Positions 26,323-34,879 of a stretch of DNA of 64,000 nucleotides are shown here, piece by piece; within the stretch, counting starts at the first letter, position 1, and every line of letters begins with the position of its first letter. Below the pieces are notes generated by a model that worked only from the letters and a program-made list of their open reading frames with translations, was not told the DNA's origin and searched no databases. The stretch comes from RH-AL1 sp965214415 (GTDB taxonomy: Bacteria; Pseudomonadota; Alphaproteobacteria; Rhizobiales; Beijerinckiaceae), in contig CBDCBQ010000002.1 in assembly GCA_965214415.1 (NCBI GenBank), positions 310,001 through 374,000 on the forward strand, written 5' to 3'. The position numbers were made by a program, and so were the translations under genes.

Positions 26323-27168
26323 ATCACCATCCTCGGCACTGTCTCCGCGCTTCGCCGCTTTCCGATCAAATCCATGCTCGGCGAGGTGCTCGATCGCTGC
26401 GCTGTCGACCGGCGGGGCCTCGACGGCGACCGCGCCTATGCCCTGATCGACGCGGAGACGGGCAAGGTGGCCACGGCCAAACGCCCGCACCTGTGGCGTG
26501 GCCTCCTCACCTTCGGCATCGCGCACGGCGACGACGGGGTGCGCATCATCTTCCCGAATGGCGCCGTCGTGGCCGCCGAGGATCCGGCCGTCGACGACCT
26601 GCTCTCGCAGGTGCTGGGTCGGCGCGTGACCCTCTCGGCGCTCCGCGCGCCCGGCGCGAGCGTCGAACGGGCGCGCCCGGACGAGGTGATGGAGAAGGGC
26701 TTCGACTCGGACGACGTCATCGCCGATCCGCTGGAGCTGGCCCAGGCGGCGCCGGACGGCGGCTTCTTCGATTATGCGCCAGTCAGCCTACTGACGGCCT
26801 CGAGCCTCGCCCGCATCGTCGATGCGGTGCCCAACGAGCAGATCGCGCTCGAACGCTACCGACCGAACATCGTCCTCGAAACGCCCGGCCTCGCGCCGTT
26901 CGCCGAAAACGATTGGCGCGGCAGGCGGCTGCGGGTCGGCCGGCATCTCGAGTTGCGGCTCGATATCCCCACCCCGCGCTGCGCCGTGCCGATGCTCGCC
27001 TATGCGGACAAGCCGGCGGCGAAAGGCGCGGTGGCTGCGGTCAATACGCTCAACCGCGTGGAGATTCCCGAGCTCGGGCCAGGCCTGTTCCCATGCCTCG
27101 GTGCTTTCGCCACGGTGGTCGCGGCGGGCGAGGTGCGCATCGGCGATCAGGTGATCCTCGACGGCTAG
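26323..27168 (+). CDS. MOSC-domain protein with an apparent ATC start
   Basis: The frame encodes a MOSC N-terminal beta-barrel (ALRRFPIKSMLGEVLDRCAV) and a MOSC domain (RYRPNIVLETPGLAPFAEND, then TPRCAVPMLAYAD with the conserved cysteine), about 281 residues. MOSC proteins handle molybdenum cofactor sulfur chemistry or N-hydroxylated substrates. No ATG, GTG or TTG lies between the end of BTLCP copy 1 and the start of homology. AAGGAG at 26309-26314 sits eight bases before ATC 26323, so an ATC start (or an ATG-to-ATC change) is the simplest reading. ATG 26374 would truncate the domain. Confidence 0.85.
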   Translation: MTILGTVSALRRFPIKSMLGEVLDRCAVDRRGLDGDRAYALIDAETGKVATAKRPHLWRGLLTFGIAHGDDGVRIIFPNGAVVAAEDPAVDDLLSQVLGRRVTLSALRAPGASVERARPDEVMEKGFDSDDVIADPLELAQAAPDGGFFDYAPVSLLTASSLARIVDAVPNEQIALERYRPNIVLETPGLAPFAENDWRGRRLRVGRHLELRLDIPTPRCAVPMLAYADKPAAKGAVAAVNTLNRVEIPELGPGLFPCLGAFATVVAAGEVRIGDQVILDG

Positions 27169-27185
27169 GGCGACGGCCGCGCCCG

Positions 27186-27202
27186 TTAACTACCTCTTAA
27201 CC
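27186..27202. promoter_or_regulatory. CtrA-type box upstream of BTLCP copy 2
   Basis: TTAACTACCTCTTAACC matches TTAA-N7-TTAAC exactly, the full CtrA consensus. It lies 59-75 bases upstream of the gene at 27261, a suitable place for activation or repression of its promoter. Cell-cycle control is inferred. Confidence 0.65.
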
Positions 27203-27260
27203 ATTCGATTGACCCGCCGCCCTTCTGCCACGAAAGTGCCTTCGTTGGACGGGGGTCGCA

Positions 27261-27938
27261 ATGCTGAGCTGGGTCTCGAGACTGAGTATCGTCGCCGCGA
27301 TCGTTCTCCTCGCGATGCCGGCCGATGCCGCGCGGGCGCACCGCCAATCGTCGATCGACGTGGACGCGACTCCGGCCGATGCCATCAGCGACGTACTGGC
27401 GCCTGCGCATTACGCGCAGGTCGGCCAGGTCACCCGCGTGCCCTACGGTTGGGCTGATTTCTGTTCGCGTCGTCCGACCGAGTGCCGCGTCGACGTCGCC
27501 GACCCGGTCGATGTCGTGCTCACCCCCGACGTCATGGAGACGCTGGACGCGGTAAACGCACGCGCCAACGCCGAGATCGAGCCCGTGTCCAACCTCGAAC
27601 ATTGGGGCACCCTGCTCGACCACTGGGACTACCCCGTCGACGGCAAGGGCGATTGCAAGATCTACGCGCTGTGGAAGCGGCGTCTGCTGCTCGACATGGG
27701 CTTTCCGCGCCAGGCGGTGCTGATGACGATCGTCCGCGACCTCGAGGGCAATGGCCACACGATCCTGACCGTCAAGACGAACAAGGGCGACCTGGTGCTC
27801 GACAACATGGTCGGCGAGATCCGCTACTGGGACGAGACCGGCTACAAGTTCGTCAAGCGCCAGTCGCAAGAGGATCCCAACGTGTGGGTTTCGATCGGCC
27901 CGGCGACAATGCCGGTGACGACGGCGGGCGTGCGCTAG
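27261..27938 (+). CDS. BTLCP transglutaminase-like cysteine protease family protein (copy 2)
   Basis: This 225-residue exported paralogue of the gene at 25557 has a signal peptide ending near ADAARA, catalytic GKGDCKIYALWKR (Cys132), GNGHTILTVKT (His166) and VLDNMVGEIRYW. The two paralogues share long identical stretches in the core but differ at the N- and C-termini. A perfect CtrA box precedes it, so the two copies may differ in timing. Substrate is unknown. Confidence 0.9.
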   Translation: MLSWVSRLSIVAAIVLLAMPADAARAHRQSSIDVDATPADAISDVLAPAHYAQVGQVTRVPYGWADFCSRRPTECRVDVADPVDVVLTPDVMETLDAVNARANAEIEPVSNLEHWGTLLDHWDYPVDGKGDCKIYALWKRRLLLDMGFPRQAVLMTIVRDLEGNGHTILTVKTNKGDLVLDNMVGEIRYWDETGYKFVKRQSQEDPNVWVSIGPATMPVTTAGVR

Positions 27939-27972
27939 CCATCTTGGCCCGTTCCGGGCATCTCTTGCGGTC

Positions 27973-29427
27973 ATGCGCAAGACGTCGTTTGCACGACCCT
28001 TCCTTCACGGCCTCGCCTGGCGTGCGATCGCGACGACCGCGCGGATCATGACGCGCGACGGGCGCTATCACGAGGCCGAGGGCGCGCTCGATCTCGGCGC
28101 GCGATGTGTGGCGGTCAACCTCAAGGGCTTCGCGGGCGGGTCGAACACTCCAGAGTTGGCGGCGCGTGCCTGGGAAGCCGCAGTTTGCGCCCTGCCCGAT
28201 CGGCCGATCTGCCGATCGAGACTGACGTCGAGCCTGCGACGGGCCGGGAACCTCGCGCGGGCCGGCGAAGCGATCGAGGAGGCGAGCCGGCTGTTTCCCG
28301 ACGACCTCGGCATTCTGATCGAGGCGGCCCGCGTCGCCGACCGGCGCGACGACTTCGCGCGCGCCCTGGGCTATTGGCGGCGCGTCGAGGCGAAGACCAC
28401 CCTTCGACCATTGTGGTCGACCGGCGTCGCCCATGCGCTGGTGATGCTCGGCCGGTTCGACGAGGCGGAGACCTTGCTGGCCAAGGAACGAACGAAGCAT
28501 CCGCGTCACCGTGGCCTCATGGCGATCGAATGCATGCTCGCGTCGAGCCGCGAGGACTGGCCGCGGGCCGTGTCCCTCGCGCGGGCATTCCGCTTGCGTT
28601 TCCCGAAACATTCCGACGGCTGGCGCATCGAGGGACACGCGGTAGAGGGCGCCAAGCTGGCCGCGATGACCGCGCGCCGCCGACCGACGGCGCTGGTGAA
28701 TGCGCCAGCCGACGTCGGGCGCGCGAAGGACGACGAGGCCTGCCGGCTGCTGCTCGGGTTCATCAGCCTCGGGGAGAATTGCGAATTCGGCCTGGTGCAG
28801 CGCCGCTATGGCGCCGAGCCGCTCGATCTTTTGCGATGGAACATCGTCTACGTCGGGGATCTCGTCGACGCGCTCGACCAGGATTTGAAGGGGCTCGGCG
28901 AGCCCGAGAACACCGAACTCACCGTCTTGAGCAACGGGGAATATTTCGTCCACGACCGGCGCTGGTATCTCGGGATGCACACGTTCCTTCGCGAAGGCCA
29001 AGCCGCTCGCGATGATCTGTACGAGGCCGTGTGTCTCAGGATCGAGGCGTTGAAAGCCGGCTTCTTCGACGAGCTGGCGTCGGCGAGGCGAATTTTCGTC
29101 TACAGCGCGCCCGACCTCGACGGCGACGCCATCGCCATGATCCATCGAGCGCTTCGCCGCTTCGGGCCCAACCGTCTCCTCGTGGTCCAGCCCGCCGAAC
29201 CGACCGTGCCGTCGGGGTTCAGGGGCCAGCCGGGCGACGTGCGGGTCGTCGAGCCTGGGCTCTACGTCGGCTTCGTCCGCCACCTCGGCATCAACGCCGG
29301 CGGCCGCTGGAATATCGCTTTCGACGACTGGGTCTCGATGTGCCGTAAGGCCGCCGTGGCTGCCGCGGCCGAGGCACAAGCCCCCGCCGCGAACGCGACG
29401 CTCGCGGTGACCCCGGCGACCCATTAG
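27973..29427 (+). CDS. TPR-containing protein with a conserved SLGENCEFG domain
   Basis: The 484-residue protein has a helical, TPR-like N-half (about 50-215; RAGEAIEEASRLFPDDLGIL) and a C-terminal domain from residue 265 beginning SLGENCEFGLVQRRYGAEP, with LLRWNIVYVGDL and WYLGMHTFL. I recall this C-terminal domain next to glycan or capsule genes in Methylobacterium-like genomes, without a known activity. There is no signal peptide. It follows BTLCP copy 2 by 34 bases and may share its transcript. Confidence 0.75.
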   Translation: MRKTSFARPFLHGLAWRAIATTARIMTRDGRYHEAEGALDLGARCVAVNLKGFAGGSNTPELAARAWEAAVCALPDRPICRSRLTSSLRRAGNLARAGEAIEEASRLFPDDLGILIEAARVADRRDDFARALGYWRRVEAKTTLRPLWSTGVAHALVMLGRFDEAETLLAKERTKHPRHRGLMAIECMLASSREDWPRAVSLARAFRLRFPKHSDGWRIEGHAVEGAKLAAMTARRRPTALVNAPADVGRAKDDEACRLLLGFISLGENCEFGLVQRRYGAEPLDLLRWNIVYVGDLVDALDQDLKGLGEPENTELTVLSNGEYFVHDRRWYLGMHTFLREGQAARDDLYEAVCLRIEALKAGFFDELASARRIFVYSAPDLDGDAIAMIHRALRRFGPNRLLVVQPAEPTVPSGFRGQPGDVRVVEPGLYVGFVRHLGINAGGRWNIAFDDWVSMCRKAAVAAAAEAQAPAANATLAVTPATH

Positions 29428-29563
29428 GCGGCTGAGCCTCTCCTGGACAAAGCCGGGCACCTCTGGTACCTGCCGTCGCCTGGCTGCAGGTGCGACTCGC
29501 GCGCCGGCCGTTCCCATTTCATGACGCCGCCTGGCGCCCGCCGGCCGCAAGAAGGATCGATGC

Positions 29564-29806
29564 GTGCAAGTTCTCGTTCGCGACAATAACGTCGACCAAG
29601 CCTTGAAGGCGCTGAAGAAGAAGATGCAGCGCGAAGGTATCTTTCGCGAGATGAAGCTGCGCGGTCATTACGAAAAGCCGTCCGAAAAGCGCGCTCGCGA
29701 GAAGGCCGAGGCCGTACGCCGCGCGCGCAAGCTCGCCCGCAAGAAAATGCAGCGCGAGGGCCTGCTGCCGATGAAGCCGAAGCCCGTCCCCGGCGCGCCG
29801 CGCTGA
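29564..29806 (+). CDS. rpsU: 30S ribosomal protein S21
   Basis: This 80-residue basic protein starts at GTG 29564 and has the family N-terminus MQVLVRDNNVDQALKALKKK and KMQREGIFREMKLRGHYEKP. S21 binds the 30S platform near the anti-Shine-Dalgarno end of 16S rRNA. The C-terminal Lys/Arg/Pro tail is the longer alphaproteobacterial type. It is monocistronic, with the next gene divided off by a CtrA-like box. Confidence 0.96.
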   Translation: MQVLVRDNNVDQALKALKKKMQREGIFREMKLRGHYEKPSEKRAREKAEAVRRARKLARKKMQREGLLPMKPKPVPGAPR

Positions 29807-29831
29807 GTTTGGCGGCAGATCAGCCGCCTCG

Positions 29832-29847
29832 TTAATCGTTTCTCAAC
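29832..29847. promoter_or_regulatory. CtrA-like box upstream of the TPR lipoprotein gene
   Basis: TTAATCGTTTCTCAAC matches TTAA-N7-TTAAC with one mismatch (TCAA). It lies about 120 bp upstream of the gene at 29966. Further TAAACGCTGAGTTAAG at about 29867 is a weaker half-site pair. Confidence 0.4.
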
Positions 29848-29965
29848 GACGGCGCGGTAAACGCTGAGTTAAGCATACCGCCCGCGTCCAATTCTTGCCG
29901 GATTGGTCCTGCCATAACCGCGCGCGTGATCAAAACACGCCAGCGGGCGAGGCCGAGAGGGACAC

Positions 29966-30880
29966 ATGCAAGAGGGACGCATGATCGCATCGCCAGATTT
30001 GCCCGCGCGCGGCCTTCGAGACGCCGCCGCGCGGACGCTCGTCTCTCGGACGTTCGTCGCGGGCGGCCTGCTGCTCGGAGCGCTCGCGCTAACGGCCTGC
30101 GGCTCGACAGGACCCGGCGTCGCGGGCTTGCCTGGCAACGGCGTCGCCGAGATCGCCAAGGAATCGCCGGAGGCGGCGTCGGCGAATATCGCGTCCCTGA
30201 GCGATGTCGTCGACCGCAATCCGCAGAGCGTCGAGGCGCTCACGACGCGCGGCGTGGCCTACGCGAAGGCCGGCCAATTCGACAGTGCGATCGGCGATTT
30301 CAGCCACGCCATTCAACTCGATCCCAATAACGCCGCGGCGCTGACCGATCGCGCGCTCGCCTACCGCCAGATCAATCGCAACGAAGAGGCGATGGCCGAC
30401 TTCAACCGGGCCGTCACGGCAAACTCCGGCCATATGCCGGCCTATCTCGGCCGGGCCAATCTCGAACGCGTGCAGGGCCAGCTCGTCCCCGCCAAGAACG
30501 ATCTCGACCGGGCGATCAAGCTCAACCCCGAAAGCGCGCAGGCCTTCCACGCCCGCGGGCTGATCTACCAGCGCGAGGGCAATCAGACCGCCGCCATCAC
30601 CGACTTCGACAATGCGATCGATCGCGATCCTTTCAATGGCGCGCCCTACCAGGCGCGCGGCGAGAGCCTGCTGGCGATCAACAAGCCCGAAAAGGCGATC
30701 GAGGACTTCAACGCCGCGCTCAACGTCAACAACAAGAACGGAAGCGCGTGGGCCGGCCTTGGCCTCGCCTACGAGAAGCAGGGCAATCGCGCCAGGGCGT
30801 CGGAAAACTACAGCCGCGCGCTGAGCCTCGATCCGGCTAATCCGGTGGCCCGGGGCGGCCAGCAGCGCCTGGGCGCGTGA
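29966..30880 (+). CDS. TPR lipoprotein
   Basis: This 304-residue protein has a hydrophobic segment and lipobox (LLLGALALTACGS), so it is probably lipidated and placed in the inner or outer membrane. From about residue 85 it holds six TPR units of the type AYAKAGQFDSAIGDFSHAIQ with LDPNNAAALTDRALAYRQ. Similar alphaproteobacterial TPR lipoproteins have unknown roles, possibly in envelope biogenesis. ATG 29966 is used; ATG 29981, with GAGGGA nearby, is an alternative. Confidence 0.9.
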   Translation: MQEGRMIASPDLPARGLRDAAARTLVSRTFVAGGLLLGALALTACGSTGPGVAGLPGNGVAEIAKESPEAASANIASLSDVVDRNPQSVEALTTRGVAYAKAGQFDSAIGDFSHAIQLDPNNAAALTDRALAYRQINRNEEAMADFNRAVTANSGHMPAYLGRANLERVQGQLVPAKNDLDRAIKLNPESAQAFHARGLIYQREGNQTAAITDFDNAIDRDPFNGAPYQARGESLLAINKPEKAIEDFNAALNVNNKNGSAWAGLGLAYEKQGNRARASENYSRALSLDPANPVARGGQQRLGA

Positions 30881-31040
30881 CGCACACGACATCGCGTCTG
30901 TTTGACAGGCCGCCGCCGAGCCGTTAGGTCTCGCGGCCTTCGTCGCTGCCACAACGCTGGCGCGCGTGGTCAAAAACACACAAGAAGCCGGTCGCCCGTG
31001 GGTAACCCCTCGGTAAGCCCGGAGTGAAAACGAGGATAGA

Positions 31041-31355
31041 ATGTTCGCGGTCATCAAGACGGGCGGCAAGCAATATAGCGTTGCCGCCGAAGACACGATT
31101 ACGGTCATGAGCCTGGCTGGCGAGCCAGGTGACAAGATCACCTTCGACACGGTCATGATGCTGGTCGGTGACGGCGAGCCCAAGTTTGGCGCCCCATTCC
31201 TTGCAGGCGCGACCGTCATGGGCGAGATTGTCGCCCATACGCGCGGTCCCAAGGCCATCGCGTTCAAGAAGCGCCGGCGGCAGAACTCGAAGCGCAAGCG
31301 CGGTCATCGCCAGGACCTCACGACCATCAAGATCATCGAGCTGAACGTCGGCTGA
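31041..31355 (+). CDS. rplU: 50S ribosomal protein L21
   Basis: This 104-residue protein begins MFAVIKTGGKQYSVAAEDTI and has the RNA-binding FKKRRRQNSKRKRGHRQDLT near the C-terminus. It binds 23S rRNA domain I with L20. It is followed 59 bases later by rpmA, the universal L21-L27 order. The usual obgE is not in this stretch; a GNAT gene follows rpmA. Confidence 0.97.
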   Translation: MFAVIKTGGKQYSVAAEDTITVMSLAGEPGDKITFDTVMMLVGDGEPKFGAPFLAGATVMGEIVAHTRGPKAIAFKKRRRQNSKRKRGHRQDLTTIKIIELNVG

Positions 31356-31414
31356 CGACGACACTGGAATTCTTTCTATAGGCTCGGCGCACGGCGCGGG
31401 CCGGGAGCAGGACC

Positions 31415-31684
31415 ATGGCACATAAGAAAGCGGGCGGCTCGTCCCGCAACGGCCGCGACTCGGACGGGCGCCGCCTCGGCGTCAAGAAGTTCGGCGGCGA
31501 GCGCGTGATCGGCGGCAACATCATCATCCGCCAGCGCGGGACCAGGTGGCACCCCGGCGCGAACGTCGGAATCGGCACCGACCACACGTTGTTCGCGATG
31601 GCGGACGGCAAGGTTCAATTTACGACCAAGGCCAATGGGCGTGCCTTCGTCTCGGTTGTCACGGCGCTCGAAGCCGCGGAGTAG
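31415..31684 (+). CDS. rpmA: 50S ribosomal protein L27
   Basis: This 89-residue protein starts MAHKKAGGSSRNGRDSDGRR, whose mobile N-terminal tail reaches the peptidyl transferase centre, and continues GNIIIRQRGTRWHPGANVGI. It has no N-terminal extension of the kind cleaved in Firmicutes. It is co-transcribed with rplU. Confidence 0.97.
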   Translation: MAHKKAGGSSRNGRDSDGRRLGVKKFGGERVIGGNIIIRQRGTRWHPGANVGIGTDHTLFAMADGKVQFTTKANGRAFVSVVTALEAAE

Positions 31685-31777
31685 CGGCCTCCTAACGGGA
31701 TCGTTGACCAAGGCCGGTCCGCGTCGGTAGATCAGGGATCGACGCGCGAGGCGCGGCTGTCCGCGGGGCATGACGGC

Positions 31778-32428
31778 TTGGCCTTGTTCCCGGATATCAC
31801 CTGCGACGACATCTTCCGCCTGGAGACGGCGCACCTTTGGCTGCGTTGGCTGCGCGCCACGGATGCGCCAACCGTGACAGCGATCGCAAGCATCGCCGCC
31901 GTGGCGCAGATGACCGCCTCGATCCCGCATCCCTACCCGCCCGGCGAGGCGGAGCGGTTCATTCTCACTGCCCGCGCGTCGACCGCGGCCGGCGACGCGC
32001 TGATCCTCGCCGTCACCTTGAAGACCAAAGGCCAGACACTGGTCGGCGTGGTCAGCGCTCAGGTTTCGGACGGGCGGGACGTCGAGATCGGCTATATGAT
32101 CGCGCCGTCCGCAAGCGGCCACGGATATGCGGCGGAAGCGGCGATCGCGCTGATCGATGCCGTCTTCAACTTGACCGAGACGCGCCTCGTCAACGCCAAC
32201 AGCCGGGTCGTCAACCCGGCCTCGCGCCGAGTCCTCGAGAAGTGCGGCTTCATGCCATGCGGGACCGGGCCGAAGCTTCTGCCGGCGCGCGGCGGCCAAT
32301 ATCCGTGCGACTTCTTCATGCTGGACCGCCATGTATGGTCGGCGCGCATGCGGGTGCCACGACTGCCGGCGATGGCGCAACAGCGTGCCAGGGACTGGCC
32401 GCAGGTAAGCGGCGAGCACCCGGAATGA
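31778..32428 (+). CDS. GNAT-family N-acetyltransferase (RimJ/RimL type)
   Basis: This 216-residue acetyl-CoA-dependent acyltransferase begins LETAHLWLRWLRATDAPTVT (the RimJ/L start) and has motif A with GYMIAPSASGHGYAAEA and VNPASRRVLEKCGF. Substrates may be ribosomal protein N-termini or small amines. Its position after rplU-rpmA is conserved in alphaproteobacteria. The start is TTG 31778, since an ATG at 31770 is out of frame. Confidence 0.88.
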   Translation: MALFPDITCDDIFRLETAHLWLRWLRATDAPTVTAIASIAAVAQMTASIPHPYPPGEAERFILTARASTAAGDALILAVTLKTKGQTLVGVVSAQVSDGRDVEIGYMIAPSASGHGYAAEAAIALIDAVFNLTETRLVNANSRVVNPASRRVLEKCGFMPCGTGPKLLPARGGQYPCDFFMLDRHVWSARMRVPRLPAMAQQRARDWPQVSGEHPE

Positions 32429-32471
32429 ACGGTCAGGGTCGTGGTTTGAGCGTCCTGCTCGGATTTGCAGC

Positions 32472-34844
32472 TTAGGCCGTCTTGACGCGAGGCTCATTGT
32501 GCCACGGCATGGAGCGGTCGGTCATATACGCGATGAGTGACTCGTTTGGCATCGGCCGGCTGAAGTAAAAGCCCTGGATCAACCGCGCGTTCGCCTGTCC
32601 GACCAGGGCAAGATGCTCGGCCGTCTCGACGCCCTCGATCACCAGCTCCTTGCGCATGATGTTGGCCATCTGGACGATCGACGAGACGAGCGCGATGGCG
32701 CTGGGGTCGACGTCGAGCTTCCGGACGAAGCTCTGGTCGAGCTTGACCTTCTGGATCGGCAACGTGTGCAGCAAGCCGAGCGAGGAATAGCCGGCGCCGA
32801 AATCATCGAGCGCGATCGAGACACCGGTCGCGTGGAGCGCCTCCAGCTCGGCCGTCATCGCATCGAGGTCGTCCGCCAGCACACTTTCGGTGATCTCGAT
32901 CTCGAGGCGATCGATGGACAAGCCGCTCGTGGACACGATGTCGGCAACCGTGCGGGATATATGCTCGGCCTTGAACTGGGCGGGCGACAGGTTGACCGCG
33001 ACCTTGATCGTGGAGTCGGGCCAAGACTGCGCATCGTGACAGGCCTGGGCAAGCGACCAATGGCCGAGCTTGTGGATGAGGTCGCTCTCCTCGGCGAGGG
33101 GAATGAAGACCGATGGCGAGACGATCCCGCGCGTTGAGCTGGTCCAGCGCGCAAGCGCCTCGCAGCAGACGATGCGCCCGGTGCGATAGTCGGTGATAGG
33201 CTGGTAGTGCAAGACGAGGCAGCCGGTCTCGATCGCCTCGCGGAGCTCCTGCGTCATCTGGCGATGCTCGCGGGCGCGATCGTCCATCTCCGGCGTGAAC
33301 CAGACTGCCTGCCCGCGCCCGGACGTCTTCGCTTTGTAGAGCGCGACGTCTGCGAGCCGTAGCACCTCCTCGGGCTCGGTATCGCTCGACGCGATCAAGG
33401 CAAGGCCGGCGCTGGCGCCGATCTCGATCGTCTTCTCGTCGATGACGTATGGCCGAGCGAGTTCCGAGAGCAGCCGACCGGCGATCCGCGAGACATCGTC
33501 GACGTTCTCGATCTCCCGAAAGCATACGACGAACTCGTCGCCGCCAATGCGCGCGGTGAGATCGACGGCCCGCGTCGCAGCGGCGATCCGCTCGGCCACC
33601 CGTACGAGAAGCCGATCGCCGACGCCATGACCGAAATAGTCGTTGACCGATTTGAAGCCATCGAGATCGATGTACATCGCGACGCTTCGGACGTCGGCGC
33701 CGGCACGAGAAATCATTGTCGCCATCTGGCGGCTGAGATCGAGGCGGTTGGCCATTCCCGTCAACGCGTCCTGATGCGCGAGTCGGAAAATCTCCTCGTC
33801 CTGCTTGTGCTTCTCGGTGACGTCGTCGATCACGACGACGATGCCGCCGCCCGCGGTGCGCGAGAGCCGCATCCCGTAGCAGCGGTGACGAACGTGGTCA
33901 TCGATCAGAAAATCCAACTCGCCTCCGCTAGCTACCGCGGTCTGCACTCGGCGGCTCAGCGCCAAAGAAGTCGCCCGCGGTATCGCCAGGCCTTTGACGA
34001 CTTCGCGCGAGACTACAGGGAACGTCGCGCCGAGCAGCCCGTCGACGAAAGCTTTGCCCCACAACGTCTTGACACGATCGTTGGCGACGACGAGCCGCAT
34101 GCGGTCATCGAACATCAGGAGGCCACTGCTCATCGTGTTCAGCGCCGTGTCGAAGCGCATGGCGGTGCGTTGGACGCGCACTTTCAGTGCGTCACTGCGC
34201 TCGTTGCTGCTCATGGCTGTGCGCAGCGAGCCGTAAAATGCCTTTGTCGAGAGATAGGTCGCGAGGAAATAGATGGTGAACAGGATCGCGATGATCAAAT
34301 CGAGGCGGCTGCCCGCGGCCATCAGCGCGAGGCAGAAGGGCGCCATCACCGCGGTGATCTGCGCAAAGACGATGCGTGGTCTGCTGCCATTGCGGCTTGT
34401 TACACCGCCCGCGACGCCCATCACGACGATGATCGTGACGATCATCGCGGATGAATCGGCGTCGGTCAGCGTATTGTACGCCGAGACCAAACCAATCATC
34501 AGCCCCATCAGCGCGCCGAGGATCGCGTAGGCGGCCTCCCAGGCCGCGATAAGGGTGGCGCGGCGCGATCCTACGGCACGCCACCGCCGGTACCGCACGA
34601 GGAGAACAACTCGACCGACGAAGATCGCCGACATGATGTCGAGCATGACGAGCGTCGTGAAATTCGGCCTATTGCCGTAGGCGACGATCGCCATGATCAT
34701 TGCCGCCACGACCAGCATCATATAACCGGCGGCCGCGCCGCCCCCGAATAGCTGGTCGACGAGTGCGGCGTACACCTTTACCGTCAAACGCTCGGAGCGA
34801 GCGTTTGCGACAAAACGCGCGAGAATCCCTCTTTTCAGACTCAT
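32472..34844 (-). CDS. Membrane PAS-GGDEF-EAL cyclic-di-GMP protein
   Basis: The 790-residue protein starts at ATG 34844. Residues about 35-205 hold five to six hydrophobic helices, followed by a PAS-like domain (MSSGLLMFDDRMRLVVANDR), then GGDEF with intact GGDEF (434-438; RIGGDEFVVCF) and EAL with EALARW (562-564), VEIEITES-type and DDFGAGYSS motifs. Both catalytic signatures are present, so it could make, break or sense c-di-GMP. It lies 35 bases downstream of an RpfF-like gene on the same strand, the place RpfR occupies in Burkholderia. Confidence 0.92.
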   Translation of the reverse strand: MSLKRGILARFVANARSERLTVKVYAALVDQLFGGGAAAGYMMLVVAAMIMAIVAYGNRPNFTTLVMLDIMSAIFVGRVVLLVRYRRWRAVGSRRATLIAAWEAAYAILGALMGLMIGLVSAYNTLTDADSSAMIVTIIVVMGVAGGVTSRNGSRPRIVFAQITAVMAPFCLALMAAGSRLDLIIAILFTIYFLATYLSTKAFYGSLRTAMSSNERSDALKVRVQRTAMRFDTALNTMSSGLLMFDDRMRLVVANDRVKTLWGKAFVDGLLGATFPVVSREVVKGLAIPRATSLALSRRVQTAVASGGELDFLIDDHVRHRCYGMRLSRTAGGGIVVVIDDVTEKHKQDEEIFRLAHQDALTGMANRLDLSRQMATMISRAGADVRSVAMYIDLDGFKSVNDYFGHGVGDRLLVRVAERIAAATRAVDLTARIGGDEFVVCFREIENVDDVSRIAGRLLSELARPYVIDEKTIEIGASAGLALIASSDTEPEEVLRLADVALYKAKTSGRGQAVWFTPEMDDRAREHRQMTQELREAIETGCLVLHYQPITDYRTGRIVCCEALARWTSSTRGIVSPSVFIPLAEESDLIHKLGHWSLAQACHDAQSWPDSTIKVAVNLSPAQFKAEHISRTVADIVSTSGLSIDRLEIEITESVLADDLDAMTAELEALHATGVSIALDDFGAGYSSLGLLHTLPIQKVKLDQSFVRKLDVDPSAIALVSSIVQMANIMRKELVIEGVETAEHLALVGQANARLIQGFYFSRPMPNESLIAYMTDRSMPWHNEPRVKTA

Positions 34845-34879
34845 CACAGGCGGCTCAGAGGCGGACTCCCCTACGAAAG

